Source: Roseomonas sp.
Lineage (GTDB): Bacteria > Pseudomonadota > Alphaproteobacteria > Acetobacterales > Acetobacteraceae
Direction of reading: 5' to 3'
DNA length: 64,000 nucleotides
Assembly (NCBI GenBank): GCA_020249925.1
Contig: JADCER010000006.1
Span: forward strand, 62,001-126,000
Shown here piece by piece: positions 8,995 through 17,620 of this stretch (position 1 is the stretch's first letter; each line of letters starts with the position of its first letter). A model generated the notes under the pieces. That model did no database searches and was not told where the DNA came from. It saw only the letters and a list, made by a program, of their open reading frames with translations. A program made the translations under genes and the position numbers.

Positions 8995-10098
8995 ATGTCC
9001 AACGCCGAATCGCCCGGGCCCACGCCCACGCGCCATACGCAAACCGCCATGCTGGCCGAAAGGGCGGCGGTTTTGCTGCTGCTGGCCTTGCTGCTTTATG
9101 GCGTGATCCGCGTTCTGGAACCCTTCGGCCTTGCCATCGCCTTTGGTGGCTTCATCGCCATCGGCACCTGGCCGTTGCGTGATGCCATGGTCAACCGCGG
9201 CATCCCGCGGGGCATCGCGGCCACACTTATGCTACTGCTGCTGGTGCTTGCCGTCGCCATCCCCGCGCTGGCGCTGACGCCGGAGCTTGGCGGGCAGATT
9301 GCCCAGGCGTCGCGGGTGGCGCGGGAACTGTTGGCAAACCTGCCGGAAGCGCCGCCGGAATGGCTTACCGGCTTGCCATTGGTCGGCGGCGCCGTCAGCA
9401 ATTGGTGGCCACAATTGCTGCATGTTCAGGGTGATTTTTCCGAATTGCTGGCGCCCTATGCCGGGCGCATCACCAGCCTTTTGGTAGATATCGGCCAGGC
9501 GGCAGCGGCCAGCGTGGTGCAGATCCTGCTGGCGCTGATTGTCGCCACCGCTTTCTGGGTGAATGGCGACAAGCTGGCGCATGAGGTGCATGACATCGCC
9601 GGGCGCCTCGCGGGACAGACGGGCCGCAATGCCGTGGCTTCCGCCGAAGGCGCGGTGCGCGGCGTGGCCTGGGGCATTGTGGGCACTGGCATCATCCAGG
9701 CGGCATTGATGGGCATTGGGCTCGCGATTGCGGGCGTTCCCGGTGTGGCGGTGCTTTCCTTCCTGACCATGATCTTTTCCATCAGCCAGGTTCTGGGGCC
9801 GCTTGTGGTGGTTTCCTGGCTGGGCGCGGCCGCCTGGCTTTATAGTGAGGCTGAGATCGGTTGGGCCATCTTCATGGGTCTTTGGGGGCTGATCATCGTC
9901 TCGGGCAGTGACAATATCGCACGGCCCTTGCTGATCAAGCGCAGCAGCGAAATGCCGTTGTCACTGATCATCCTTGGCGTCTTTGGCGGTTTGATCGCCT
10001 TTGGCTTTCTCGGGCTCTTCATCGGCCCTGCCCTTCTTGCGGTAGCACATGGGCTTCTCAAGGCCTGGCGCGCTGAGGAAGCAGCCCCCAATCCCTGA
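8995..10098 (+). CDS. AI-2E family transporter (TqsA/PerM-like membrane protein)
   Basis: A 367-residue polytopic membrane protein. Hydrophobic segments are visible at about 20-60 (VLLLLALLLYGVIRV, GLAIAFGGFIAIGTW), 75-95 and repeatedly from about 170 to the C terminus, where GLFIGPALLAVAHGL gives the family's usual end. Family members export autoinducer-2 or small ions/acids; the exact substrate is not predictable. The start is the ATG at 8995 with CAGGAG 5 bases upstream, rather than an in-frame TTG at 8980. It stands 63 bases after the response regulator gene and may or may not be co-transcribed with it. Confidence 0.85.
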   Translation: MSNAESPGPTPTRHTQTAMLAERAAVLLLLALLLYGVIRVLEPFGLAIAFGGFIAIGTWPLRDAMVNRGIPRGIAATLMLLLLVLAVAIPALALTPELGGQIAQASRVARELLANLPEAPPEWLTGLPLVGGAVSNWWPQLLHVQGDFSELLAPYAGRITSLLVDIGQAAAASVVQILLALIVATAFWVNGDKLAHEVHDIAGRLAGQTGRNAVASAEGAVRGVAWGIVGTGIIQAALMGIGLAIAGVPGVAVLSFLTMIFSISQVLGPLVVVSWLGAAAWLYSEAEIGWAIFMGLWGLIIVSGSDNIARPLLIKRSSEMPLSLIILGVFGGLIAFGFLGLFIGPALLAVAHGLLKAWRAEEAAPNP

Positions 10099-10165
10099 GG
10101 GGCGGGGCTGGCAAACACCGCGTCCCGCGTTATGACTGACCCATAGGCAAGGGCAGGAGATCATC

Positions 10166-11239
10166 GTGGCCACACGCAAGCACCGCATCGCCGTCATCCC
10201 TGGGGATGGCATCGGCAAGGAAACCACGCCCGAAGGGCTTCGCGTGCTGGATGCCGCGGCGCGGCGCTTCGGCTTTGAACTGGAACTGACGCATTACGAT
10301 TGGTCCTGCGAAACCTACGCCAAGACCGGCAAGATGATGCCGGATGATGGCATGGATCGGCTGAAGGATAGCGACAGCATTTTCCTGGGCGCTGTGGGCT
10401 GGCCCGGCGTGCCGGATCATGTCTCGCTTTGGGGTTTGCTTATCCCGATCCGCCGCGGCTTTGACCAATATGTGAATTTGCGCCCGTGTCGGTTGCTGCC
10501 GGGCGCGACCACGCCACTCGCGAACCGTGGTCCCAAGGATATTGATTTCATCGTGGTGCGCGAAAACACGGAAGGCGAGTATTCCTCAAGCGGCGGGCGC
10601 ATGTTTGTGGGCACGGAACGCGAATTCGTTTCCCAGGAAAGTGTCTTTACCCGCATCGGCGTGGATCGCGTGCTGCGCTACGCCTTTGAATTGGCCAAGA
10701 CCAGGCCGCGCAAGAAGGTGACGAGTGCCACGAAATCCAATGGCATCACCTTCACCATGCCCTATTGGGATGAACGCTTTGCCGAAATGGCGAAGAATTA
10801 TCCGGGCATCACCACGGATCAGTTCCATATTGACATCCTCTGCGCCCATTTCGTGCAACATCCGGATTGGTTTGATGTGGTGGTGGGGTCCAATCTGTTC
10901 GGTGATATCCTGTCAGACCTTGGGCCGGCGGTGGCGGGTTCCATCGGCATTGCCGCGAGTGCGAATATCAATCCCGAAAAGCGCTTCCCTTCCATGTTCG
11001 AACCCGTCCATGGCAGCGCGCCGGATATTGCGGGCAAATTCATCTGCAACCCGATTGGGCAGATTTGGTCGGGGGCGATCATGCTGGAACACCTGGGTGA
11101 AAAACAGGCGGCCGATGCGATCCTGGCGGTGATTGAAAAGCTGCTGGCGGAAGGTGGCCCGCGCACGCGTGACATGGGCGGGCAGGCCGGCACGGTGGAT
11201 GTTGGCCGCGCTATCGCCGAAGCGGTGGCGAAGTTCTGA
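10166..11239 (+). CDS. Tartrate / D-malate dehydrogenase (decarboxylating) family
   Basis: A 357-residue cytoplasmic enzyme of the isocitrate/isopropylmalate dehydrogenase family: NAD-dependent oxidation of a 2-hydroxyacid with a beta-carboxylate, followed by decarboxylation. Visible features are IPGDGIGKE (residues 10-18), VRENTEGEYSS, the KSNGIT region, the metal-site segment VGSNLFGDILSDLG and EPVHGSAPDIAGK. The sequence SLWGLLIPIRRGFDQYVNLRP is characteristic of the TtuC/DmlA branch rather than LeuB. The GTG start at 10166 has GCAGGAGA placed correctly. It is a single gene with a terminator shared with the opposing phaA. Confidence 0.85.
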   Translation: MATRKHRIAVIPGDGIGKETTPEGLRVLDAAARRFGFELELTHYDWSCETYAKTGKMMPDDGMDRLKDSDSIFLGAVGWPGVPDHVSLWGLLIPIRRGFDQYVNLRPCRLLPGATTPLANRGPKDIDFIVVRENTEGEYSSSGGRMFVGTEREFVSQESVFTRIGVDRVLRYAFELAKTRPRKKVTSATKSNGITFTMPYWDERFAEMAKNYPGITTDQFHIDILCAHFVQHPDWFDVVVGSNLFGDILSDLGPAVAGSIGIAASANINPEKRFPSMFEPVHGSAPDIAGKFICNPIGQIWSGAIMLEHLGEKQAADAILAVIEKLLAEGGPRTRDMGGQAGTVDVGRAIAEAVAKF

Positions 11240-11264
11240 TCACGCCAAGATAGCGCAAAAAGAA

Positions 11265-11293
11265 GGGCTCGCCGGAACGATACCGGCGAGCCC
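11265..11293. terminator. Bidirectional rho-independent terminator
   Basis: A perfect 11-bp GC-rich stem (GGGCTCGCCGG with CCGGCGAGCCC) around a 7-base loop is flanked by A-rich sequence on the left and TTTTT on the right. It works in both directions between the convergent dehydrogenase and phaA genes. Confidence 0.9.
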
Positions 11294-11325
11294 TTTTTCG
11301 TTCAGCAAAACGCGAAAGAAGCGGC

Positions 11326-12498
11326 TTACCGCTCCAGGCACATGGCCACACCCATGCCGCCGCCGATGCAAAGCGTCGCCAGCGCCTTCTTCGCGCCGCG
11401 CTTTTGCATCTCGAACAACAGGGTCGTCAGCACGCGCGCACCGGAAGCGCCAATCGGGTGGCCAAGGGCAATGGCGCCGCCATTCACATTCACCTTGCTG
11501 GTATCCCAGCCAAGATCCTTGTTCACGGCAATGGCCTGCGCGGCGAAAGCCTCATTCGCTTCAATCAAGTCCAGCTCATCAATCTTCCAACCTGCCTTGG
11601 CGAGTGCCTTGCGCGATGCAGGGATGGGGCCCGTGCCCATTATGGAAGGATCAACGCCCGCCGTTGCCCAGGACACGATGCGCGCCAGCGGCGTGATGCC
11701 GCGCTTGGCGGCTTCCGCTGCCGTCATCACCACCACCGCCGCCGCGCCATCATTAATACCGGAAGCATTGCCGGCGGTGACGGAACCGTCCTTGGCGAAG
11801 GCCGGGCGCAGCTTGCCCAGGATTTCCATGGTCGTATCCGGCTTCGGATATTCATCGCTGGAAACCACCACATCGCCCTTGCGGCCCTTCACCGTCACCG
11901 GCGTGATTTCATCGGCGAAACGGCCCGCCGCCATCGCCTCGCCCGCCTTGCGCTGCGAATTAAAGGCGAATTGATCCTGTTCATCGCGCGTGATCTGGAA
12001 GGCGCGGGCGACGTTTTCTGCTGTATTACCCATGTGATAGCCATGGAAGGCATCCATCAGCCCATCGCGCAGCATGGTATCCATCAGGGAAAGATCGCCC
12101 ATCTTCTGCCCGGCGCGCAGTTGTTGTGCATGCGGCGCCTGGGTCATGCTTTCTTGGCCGCCCGCCACGACAATGCGCGCATCGCCGGTCGCGATCTGCT
12201 GCGCTGCCAAGGCAACGGCGCGCAAGCCTGAGCCGCAAAGCTGATTGATGCCAAAGGCCGTGTGTTCCACCGGTATGCCGGCATTCACGGAAGCCTGGCG
12301 CGCCGGGTTCTGCCCCGCACCGGCGGCCAGGATCTGGCCCAGGATAACCTCATCCACTTCAGCGCCTTCAATGCGGGCGCGTTCCATGGCGGCCTTGATG
12401 GCAACCGTGCCCAGCGCATGCGCGGGCAGAGAGGCAAAAGCCCCGTTGAAGGCGCCAACCGGTGTGCGGGCGGCAGAGGCGATGACGATTTCAGTCAT
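11326..12498 (-). CDS. phaA: Acetyl-CoA acetyltransferase (beta-ketothiolase)
   Basis: A 390-residue thiolase condensing two acetyl-CoA to acetoacetyl-CoA, the first step of polyhydroxybutyrate synthesis. The nucleophilic cysteine lies in [10 protein letters not shown] (C88), the histidine in [12 protein letters not shown] and the second cysteine in LCIGGGMG near the C terminus. The ATG at 12498 has GAGGAAGG upstream and is preferred to a TTG seven codons earlier. It is the downstream gene of a minus-strand PHA unit (phaE-like, phaC, phaA). phaB, the reductase for the second step, is not in the window. The symbol rests on this context; atoB-type use is equally possible chemically. Confidence 0.9.
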   Translation of the reverse strand: MTEIVIASAARTPVGAFNGAFASLPAHALGTVAIKAAMERARIEGAEVDEVILGQILAAGAGQNPARQASVNAGIPVEHTAFGINQLCGSGLRAVALAAQQIATGDARIVVAGGQESMTQAPHAQQLRAGQKMGDLSLMDTMLRDGLMDAFHGYHMGNTAENVARAFQITRDEQDQFAFNSQRKAGEAMAAGRFADEITPVTVKGRKGDVVVSSDEYPKPDTTMEILGKLRPAFAKDGSVTAGNASGINDGAAAVVVMTAAEAAKRGITPLARIVSWATAGVDPSIMGTGPIPASRKALAKAGWKIDELDLIEANEAFAAQAIAVNKDLGWDTSKVNVNGGAIALGHPIGASGARVLTTLLFEMQKRGAKKALATLCIGGGMGVAMCLER

Positions 12499-12543
12499 TG
12501 GGGGGATATCCTTCCTCAAGAATGGGTCATTTGCGGCTTGGTA

Positions 12544-13677
12544 TCACAAACCGCGCATCCAGTCGCGCAAGGGCTGCCACAGGGCGGTTTCGGCCGCAAT
12601 GCCGGCGACCATGCCGATATGCCCGGCCGGCGCCATATGCAGCTTGACCTGACGCAAGCGCTCGGTCAGCGCCAGGGCAGACGCAGGCGGCACAATGCGG
12701 TCCCGATGCGGAATGGCGGCAAAGGCCGGGCCTTGCCAAAGGGCTGGGTCCACCACCTGCCCCGCGACGCGCCAAGCAAGGCTTGCGGGTTCATTCCGCC
12801 CATACCAGCCGCCAATGCATTGCCGCGCCACAGGGGCGGCCAAGGGCACGCCATCATTCAGCCAATCCTCCAGCGCCACGAAGCGCCGCGCGGCGGGGGA
12901 TGCCTGGTCAAGCCGGCCAAAGCCCCGGAATTTTTCGGCAATGCCAAAGGGATCAAGGCTGGCAAACAGGGTTTGCAGCACATCCACCGGCAGCGCGCCG
13001 GTTGGTTCCATCAGCGCTTCCAGCCCCGGCAGGGCGGCAGCGGCAGCACGCGCCCGCGCCACACCATCCGGCCCGGCATGGAAATCCCAAGGCGTCGCGA
13101 GCAGCGCCAGGCCGCGCACCAAATCCGGCCGACGCAGGGCGAGTGCGAGGCCAAGCAAACCCCCCATGCAATAACCGGCCAGGATCACCGGGCCTGGCGC
13201 GGCCATCAGCGCACGTTCCAGCCGCCCGGCAATGTAATCGGTCAGGGTGAAGTGGCGTTCGGCCTCTCCCGGCCAGCCCCAATCCAGCAGCAGGGTGCGA
13301 AACCCCTGCCCCGGCAGCCAGCGCAGCAGGGATGCTTCGGGCATCAGATCAAGCACATAGGCGCGGTTCACCAGAGAAGGCACAAAGACCACCGCCGGCC
13401 CCTGCCCGCCATAATCCAGCAATCTGCTGTCTTCCTCGGCCCAGATCGCCGGCACCGGCGGGGCCTGACGCTCAAACGGATGGCGGCGATAGGCCGCGAG
13501 CCCCGCCACCAATGCGCGATCGGCGCGCAGCAACCGGTTCAGAACCGCGCCGCGAAACGCCTCAGGCGCGTGGCCGGCGCTGGCGAGGGCGGCGCTGATT
13601 CGCGCGGCTTCCGCCTGCCCCGCTTTCGAGATCGGCCAAGCGCCGTTCCAGGGTGGCGATGCGTTCGGCCATGGCAT
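12544..13677 (-). CDS. phaC: Class III-like polyhydroxyalkanoate synthase catalytic subunit (PhaC-like)
   Basis: An alpha/beta-hydrolase of about 377 residues, the length of class III PhaC. The PHA-synthase form of the lipase box is present (GYCMGG, cysteine 170 in place of serine), with an aspartate in PHRDRIVPP (D326) and a histidine in AGHIGMV (H353) completing the triad. It polymerises hydroxyacyl-CoA on granules. The start is uncertain: the ATG at 13677 lies inside the upstream phaE-like gene in another frame, giving a 116-bp overlap. Coding quality in this frame is clear from about 13620 downwards. The open frame continues further upstream but there it is the shadow of phaE. It is followed by phaA after 45 bases. 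Confidence 0.75.
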   Translation of the reverse strand: MPWPNASPPWNGAWPISKAGQAEAARISAALASAGHAPEAFRGAVLNRLLRADRALVAGLAAYRRHPFERQAPPVPAIWAEEDSRLLDYGGQGPAVVFVPSLVNRAYVLDLMPEASLLRWLPGQGFRTLLLDWGWPGEAERHFTLTDYIAGRLERALMAAPGPVILAGYCMGGLLGLALALRRPDLVRGLALLATPWDFHAGPDGVARARAAAAALPGLEALMEPTGALPVDVLQTLFASLDPFGIAEKFRGFGRLDQASPAARRFVALEDWLNDGVPLAAPVARQCIGGWYGRNEPASLAWRVAGQVVDPALWQGPAFAAIPHRDRIVPPASALALTERLRQVKLHMAPAGHIGMVAGIAAETALWQPLRDWMRGL

Positions 13678-13963
13678 CCCGGGCAGCGCCCCCGCTGCCG
13701 CCATGGCCCGGATCCCCGCCAGCCCCAGATGGAGCGGCAGCGGGCGCGGGCCGCGGCGGCGAAGCGGCGCTGTCATGCTGGGAAGCACCTGGCGCAAAAG
13801 GCTTGCTGAACTGGGCGGCGGCGCGGAACCAGGCGGCGCCGAGGGAGGCAAAGGCCGCCCATCTTTCGGCCAATTCCGGATCGGCGGCGAGCCCGGCCAC
13901 CTCGCTCTGCCAGAGCGCGATCCAGTCTTCCGCAAGCTTTTCGAGATCCTCGGGGCCAGCCAT
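13562..13963 (-). CDS. Short PhaE-like accessory protein of PHA synthase
   Basis: A 133-residue protein, MAGPEDLEKLAEDWIALWQSEV at the N terminus, then a Pro/Ala/Ser-rich linker, a coiled-coil segment (DAMAERIATLERRLADLE) and a basic tail. Its position just before a class III PhaC, the tryptophan-rich amphipathic N terminus and the terminal coiled coil resemble PhaE (class III synthase subunit), but it is less than half the usual length, so the assignment is tentative. It starts 57 bases from the PhaR operator and its 3' end overlaps phaC by 116 bp in a different frame, suggesting translational coupling. It could instead be a phasin-like granule protein. Confidence 0.5.
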   Translation of the reverse strand: MAGPEDLEKLAEDWIALWQSEVAGLAADPELAERWAAFASLGAAWFRAAAQFSKPFAPGASQHDSAASPPRPAPAAAPSGAGGDPGHGGSGGAARDAMAERIATLERRLADLESGAGGSRANQRRPRQRRPRA

Positions 13964-14019
13964 CCCTCAGGCTTATAGCGGCATCCGCCCCGGCGCGATA
14001 TGACCCGATGGGCGCGTTT

Positions 14020-14030
14020 TTGCACTGCAA
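14020..14030. promoter_or_regulatory. Putative PhaR operator
   Basis: TTGCACTGCAA is a perfect palindrome about one central base in the divergent region between the phaE/phaC/phaA unit and phaR. PhaR of other alphaproteobacteria recognises TGC-N3-GCA-type sites, so autoregulation of phaR and repression of the synthase genes is likely. Confidence 0.65.
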
Positions 14031-14100
14031 CAGGCTTTCGCTTTGCGTTATGTAACGTGCTAGGTCCAATCCAGAACCGAAGAAGCCGAGGCAAGCACCC

Positions 14101-14697
14101 ATGTCTGGTCGTCAATCCCCTGAACCCGGCGAGCAGAAGGCGCTGCCCCCGATTGTTGTCAAGAAATACGCGAATCGGCGGCTCTACAACACTGAAACCT
14201 CATCCTATGTCACTTTGGATGATCTGGCCGCCATGGTCCGCGATGGGCGGGATTTCGTGGTCTATGACGCCAAATCCGGTGAAGACCTGACCCGCAGCGT
14301 GCTGACGCAGATCATCGTGGAACAGGAAGGCAAGGGCCAGAATATGCTGCCCACTTCGGTCCTTCGGCAATTGATCGGGCTTTACGGCGATAATCTTCAA
14401 TCGCTGGTGCCGCGCTATCTGGAAGCGGCCATGGCGTCCTTTTCGCAACAACAGGAACAGATGCGCGATACGCTGACCAAGACCATGGGCGGCTTCATGC
14501 CTTTTCCGGCGGGCGTTCCGAATATCCAGGAAGTGGGCAAGCAGAATATCGCCATGATGGAACGCGCGATGAGCCTGTTTACCCCTTTCGCGCGACGCGA
14601 GGAAAACGCCCCGAGCGATGAAACCGAGGCGTTAAAGAAAGAAATTGAGACACTGCGCAGTGAATTGGCGGCGCTGAAATCACGCAGCAAAGGCTGA
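14101..14697 (+). CDS. phaR: Polyhydroxyalkanoate synthesis repressor PhaR
   Basis: A 198-residue cytoplasmic repressor that binds DNA when PHA is absent and is titrated by nascent granules. The N-terminal PHB accumulation regulator domain is recognisable from KKYANRRLYNTETSSYVTL (residues 21-39) and LDDLAAMVRDGRDFVVYDAKSGEDLT. The central domain (about 80-160, RQLIGLYGDNLQSLVPRYLE) and a C-terminal coiled coil (ETEALKKEIETLRSELAAL) follow. It is divergent from the PHA synthase genes, with a TTGCA palindrome between them. Confidence 0.95.
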   Translation: MSGRQSPEPGEQKALPPIVVKKYANRRLYNTETSSYVTLDDLAAMVRDGRDFVVYDAKSGEDLTRSVLTQIIVEQEGKGQNMLPTSVLRQLIGLYGDNLQSLVPRYLEAAMASFSQQQEQMRDTLTKTMGGFMPFPAGVPNIQEVGKQNIAMMERAMSLFTPFARREENAPSDETEALKKEIETLRSELAALKSRSKG

Positions 14698-14767
14698 GTG
14701 CGTTGAATTTTTGAGCTACTTATTCACCGGTTGATCACCAATACTGCGCATAATCCGGACTCAGTAG

Positions 14768-14782
14768 GGGGCATGATGCCCC
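14768..14782. promoter_or_regulatory. Perfect palindrome before the XRE regulator, probable operator
   Basis: GGGGCAT-G-ATGCCCC is a 7+7 bp palindrome around a single base, 17 bases before the ATG of the helix-turn-helix gene. Its place over the leader/ribosome-binding region suggests autorepression, though an RNA hairpin cannot be excluded. Confidence 0.5.
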
Positions 14783-14799
14783 GCTGAGGAATCGGGTTG

Positions 14800-15261
14800 A
14801 TGGACAGCATCGTCGAAATGGCAGAATCCTTCCGGCAGGGTGAGACCGGGATCGCCGAAGTGGTCTCCACCCAAAGGGCCAATGCAGCCGATAAGCATGT
14901 GGGGGCGCGCATTCGCGAAAGGCGCACCATGCTTGGCCTGTCGCAGCAGCAATTGGCCAAGATGATCGGCGTGACCTATCAGCAGGCGCATAAGTATGAA
15001 CGCGGGTTGAACCGCATCTCCGCTGGCCGGCTTTACGGCATTGCGCAGGTACTGGGCGTGCCGATTTCCTGGTTCTTTGAAGGGCTGAAAGCCGAAAGCG
15101 TTGACCCTTCCATGTCTCAGCGCCAGCGCATGTGCCTGGAACTCGCGCGCAATTTCGCGCTGATTGACAATGACAAGCACCAGGAAGCGCTGAGCCAGAT
15201 GGCACGCGCCCTGGCCGCCCAGGCCCAAGCCGTGGCGCGGAGTGGCGTGGCAGGCGAATAG
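14800..15261 (+). CDS. XRE-family helix-turn-helix transcriptional regulator
   Basis: A 153-residue regulator. The helix-turn-helix is at about residues 33-93 (VGARIRERRTMLGLSQQQLAKMI...TYQQAHKYERGLNRIS...LGVPISWFFEGL), the Cro/C1 layout with a C-terminal helical region (about 105-150). This size and architecture is common as a single chromosomal regulator in alphaproteobacteria; targets are not known. The ATG at 14800 follows CTGAGGA by 10 bases. The adjacent palindrome is a candidate self-binding site. The gene is followed 58 bases later by xseA on the same strand. Confidence 0.9.
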   Translation: MDSIVEMAESFRQGETGIAEVVSTQRANAADKHVGARIRERRTMLGLSQQQLAKMIGVTYQQAHKYERGLNRISAGRLYGIAQVLGVPISWFFEGLKAESVDPSMSQRQRMCLELARNFALIDNDKHQEALSQMARALAAQAQAVARSGVAGE

Positions 15262-15319
15262 CCTCGCTTTCACCCTGCGGCTGATTCCATCAGCCCCCAA
15301 ACCCGGCTAGGTTCGGGCG

Positions 15320-16741
15320 ATGGACGAATCCCGGCCAAACAACATCCCCGAATATGGCGTCGCCGATCTGGCCGGCGCCATTCGCCGCACGCTGGAAGGC
15401 GCTTTTGGGCGGCTTCGCCTGCGCGGCGAAATCACTGAAATGAAGCGCTATCCTTCCGGGCACATCTATTTGTCGCTGAAGGATCAGGAAGCGAAGATCG
15501 AAGCCGTTATCTGGAAGGGGTCGCTCCGCAATATCGGCACCATGCCGGAAAATGGCGTGGAGATGATCGCGACGGGCCGGATTTCCACCTATGCGGATCG
15601 GTCAAAATACCAGCTGGTGATTGAAAGGCTGGAATATGCCGGCGAGGGCGCCTTGCTGGCGCGGATTGAAGCGCTGCGCAAACGCCTTTTGGAAGAAGGG
15701 CTGTTTGATGAGGCCCGCAAGCGCCCCTTGCCCGTTTTGCCGCGCGTGATTGGCGTAATCACCAGCGAAAAAGGCGCGGTCATTCAGGATATCCGCACCA
15801 CCATCGCGCGGCGTTTTCCGCGCCATATCCTGTTATGGCCGGTCGCGGTGCAGGGCCAGGGCGCGGCGGAACAGATTGCCGCCGCCATCAGGGGTTTTTC
15901 TGCGCTGCCCGCGGGCGGCGCCGTGCCGCGCCCTGATGTGCTGATTGTGGCGCGCGGCGGCGGCAGCCTGGAAGATTTGATGGCCTTCAATGAGGAAATC
16001 GTCATCCGCGCCGCGGCTGAAAGCACCATTCCGCTGATTTCCGCCGTTGGCCATGAAACCGATACCACGCTGATTGATTACGCATCAGACCGCCGCGCGC
16101 CGACGCCGACCGCTGCCGCCGAGCTTGCCGTGCCGGCGCGGGCGGAGCTTTCCGCCGCGCTGATGCAAACCGGTGCGCGGCTTGGGCAGGCGGCGGCGGG
16201 TTTGGTGAATGCCGCGCGGCTTCGGCTGCTGCGTGCTGAACGTGGCCTGCCGGATGTGCCGGCGCGGCTCGCGCAATCGCGGCAACGCTTGGATGATTGG
16301 GGCGAAAGATTGCCGCGTGCTGCTGGCGCCAGCCTGGCTGCGCGGGCGCAACGGCTTGGTGGCCTTCGTATTCCCCATCCGCGAGAAGGCATTCTGGCGC
16401 GCCGGGCGGCTGTTGAAGCGCAGGGCCTTCGCCTTGGCAGCGCCTGGGCGCGGCGGCGCGATGGGCTGGCGGCAGCCCCCGGCCTTTCGCGGCTGTCGGC
16501 GGCGCCGGTGCTGGCGACGCTGCGGCAGCGGCGGACCCAATTGGAAGGGCTGGCCGCGCGGCTGGAAAGCGCTTCCTATACCTCGGTCCTCGCGCGCGGT
16601 TTTGCCTTGGTGCGCGATGCCAAGGGCGCGCCGGTGGTGGCGGCGGGTGCGATCTCCCCCAGCCAGGCCTTGCGCCTGACCTTCGCCGATGGCGAAGTGG
16701 GCGTCAGTGCCGATGGTACGCGCCAAGGACGCCTTTTGTGA
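15320..16741 (+). CDS. xseA: Exodeoxyribonuclease VII large subunit
   Basis: A 473-residue subunit of the single-strand-specific nuclease ExoVII. An OB-fold at about residues 10-115 (LRLRGEITEMKRYPSGHIYL, then the ATGRISTY region) binds ssDNA. The catalytic domain has LPRVIGVITSEKGAVIQDI (about 138-156), ARGGGSLEDLMAFN (about 211-224) and SAVGHETDTTLIDYASDRRAPTP. A long helical region and a short C-terminal beta segment (ARGFALVRDAKG) follow. Its stop overlaps the ATG of the M23 peptidase gene. xseB, the small subunit, is not adjacent. Confidence 0.95.
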   Translation: MDESRPNNIPEYGVADLAGAIRRTLEGAFGRLRLRGEITEMKRYPSGHIYLSLKDQEAKIEAVIWKGSLRNIGTMPENGVEMIATGRISTYADRSKYQLVIERLEYAGEGALLARIEALRKRLLEEGLFDEARKRPLPVLPRVIGVITSEKGAVIQDIRTTIARRFPRHILLWPVAVQGQGAAEQIAAAIRGFSALPAGGAVPRPDVLIVARGGGSLEDLMAFNEEIVIRAAAESTIPLISAVGHETDTTLIDYASDRRAPTPTAAAELAVPARAELSAALMQTGARLGQAAAGLVNAARLRLLRAERGLPDVPARLAQSRQRLDDWGERLPRAAGASLAARAQRLGGLRIPHPREGILARRAAVEAQGLRLGSAWARRRDGLAAAPGLSRLSAAPVLATLRQRRTQLEGLAARLESASYTSVLARGFALVRDAKGAPVVAAGAISPSQALRLTFADGEVGVSADGTRQGRLL

Positions 16742-17553
16742 TGAATGCCCTGCCCCGCCGCCTGCTATTCGCAGCACCCGCCTTGCTGCTGGCAGCGCCG
16801 GCCCGGGCTGTCACCTTGAATGAGGCCGCGCTGACCCAGGGCGGCTTTGTGCTTGGCCGCGCCGCGCCGGGGACCAGGCTGGCGCTGGATGGCCGCGCGG
16901 TCAGGGTCTCGCCATCGGGGGATTTCGCCTTTGGCTTTGGCCGCGATCATGCCGCCCAGGCGCGGCTGCTGATCACGGCCCCCAGCGGCGCGGCAGAAAC
17001 CCGCGTGTTGAACATCGCCAAGCGCGAATGGCCGACTGAGCGCATTTCCGGCCTGCCCCCGGCGCAGGTGACGCCGGATGCCGAAACCCTGGCCCGTATC
17101 GCCCGCGAAAGGGAGAAGCTAGCGGCGGTGCGAGCGATTGAAACCGCCCTTACCGCCTTTGCCGAGGGTTTTATCCGCCCCGCCCCCGGCCGGATTTCAG
17201 GCGTTTTCGGCAGCCAAAGGATTTTGAACGGCCAACCGCGCCAGCCCCATTACGGGCTGGATTTCGCTGCCCCCACCGGGACGCCGGTGCTGGCCAGCGC
17301 CGCCGGGCGGGTGACTTTGGCCGATGAATTCCATTTCTTTGGCAAATTAATTGTGCTGGATCACGGCCATGGGGTGAATTCGCTTTACGCCCATTTGTCC
17401 GAGATCTCGGTGCGGGAGGGTGAGAGTATCGCCAAGGCGCAAAGGATCGGCGCCATCGGCATGACCGGCCGCGTCACCGGGCCGCATTTGCATTTCAGCC
17501 TATCCTGGTTCCTGCAATGGCTGGACCCGCAGCCGGTGGTGCTGCCCGCCTGA
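16741..17553 (+). CDS. Exported M23-family peptidase (LytM domain)
   Basis: A 270-residue exported protein with a signal peptide (NALPRRLLFAAPALLLAAPARA). After a beta-rich N-terminal domain and a helical linker (residues about 110-145, ETLARIAREREKLAAVRAIE) comes a LytM domain with the zinc site intact: H and D in PHYGLDFAAPTGTPV and HLH in GPHLHFSLS. It should cut peptidoglycan cross-bridges, or activate amidases if non-catalytic, in the periplasm. The ATG overlaps the stop of xseA (TGATG), so it is translationally coupled. Confidence 0.9.
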   Translation: MNALPRRLLFAAPALLLAAPARAVTLNEAALTQGGFVLGRAAPGTRLALDGRAVRVSPSGDFAFGFGRDHAAQARLLITAPSGAAETRVLNIAKREWPTERISGLPPAQVTPDAETLARIAREREKLAAVRAIETALTAFAEGFIRPAPGRISGVFGSQRILNGQPRQPHYGLDFAAPTGTPVLASAAGRVTLADEFHFFGKLIVLDHGHGVNSLYAHLSEISVREGESIAKAQRIGAIGMTGRVTGPHLHFSLSWFLQWLDPQPVVLPA

Positions 17554-17555
17554 AG

Positions 17556-17584
17556 TTGCGTCCGGCAGGGGTGGGCGGCATAAT
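17556..17584 (+). promoter_or_regulatory. Possible sigma-70-type promoter of the srf operon
   Basis: TTGCGT at 17556-17561 and CATAAT at 17579-17584 are 17 bases apart. They lie in the short gap before srfB, followed by an AT-rich leader, which is unusual in this GC-rich window. Prediction from pattern only. Confidence 0.4.
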
Positions 17585-17620
17585 ACTCTAAAGCAAACTT
17601 TAAATTCAGGATTTTCGGGA

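Noticed and set aside
12262..13809. 515-residue plus-strand frame
   Set aside because: Antisense to phaA, phaC and the phaE-like gene; composition of a shadow.
13678..14115. 146-residue upstream extension of phaC
   Set aside because: It is the phaE-like gene and divergent promoter read in another frame; no PHA synthase similarity in this part.
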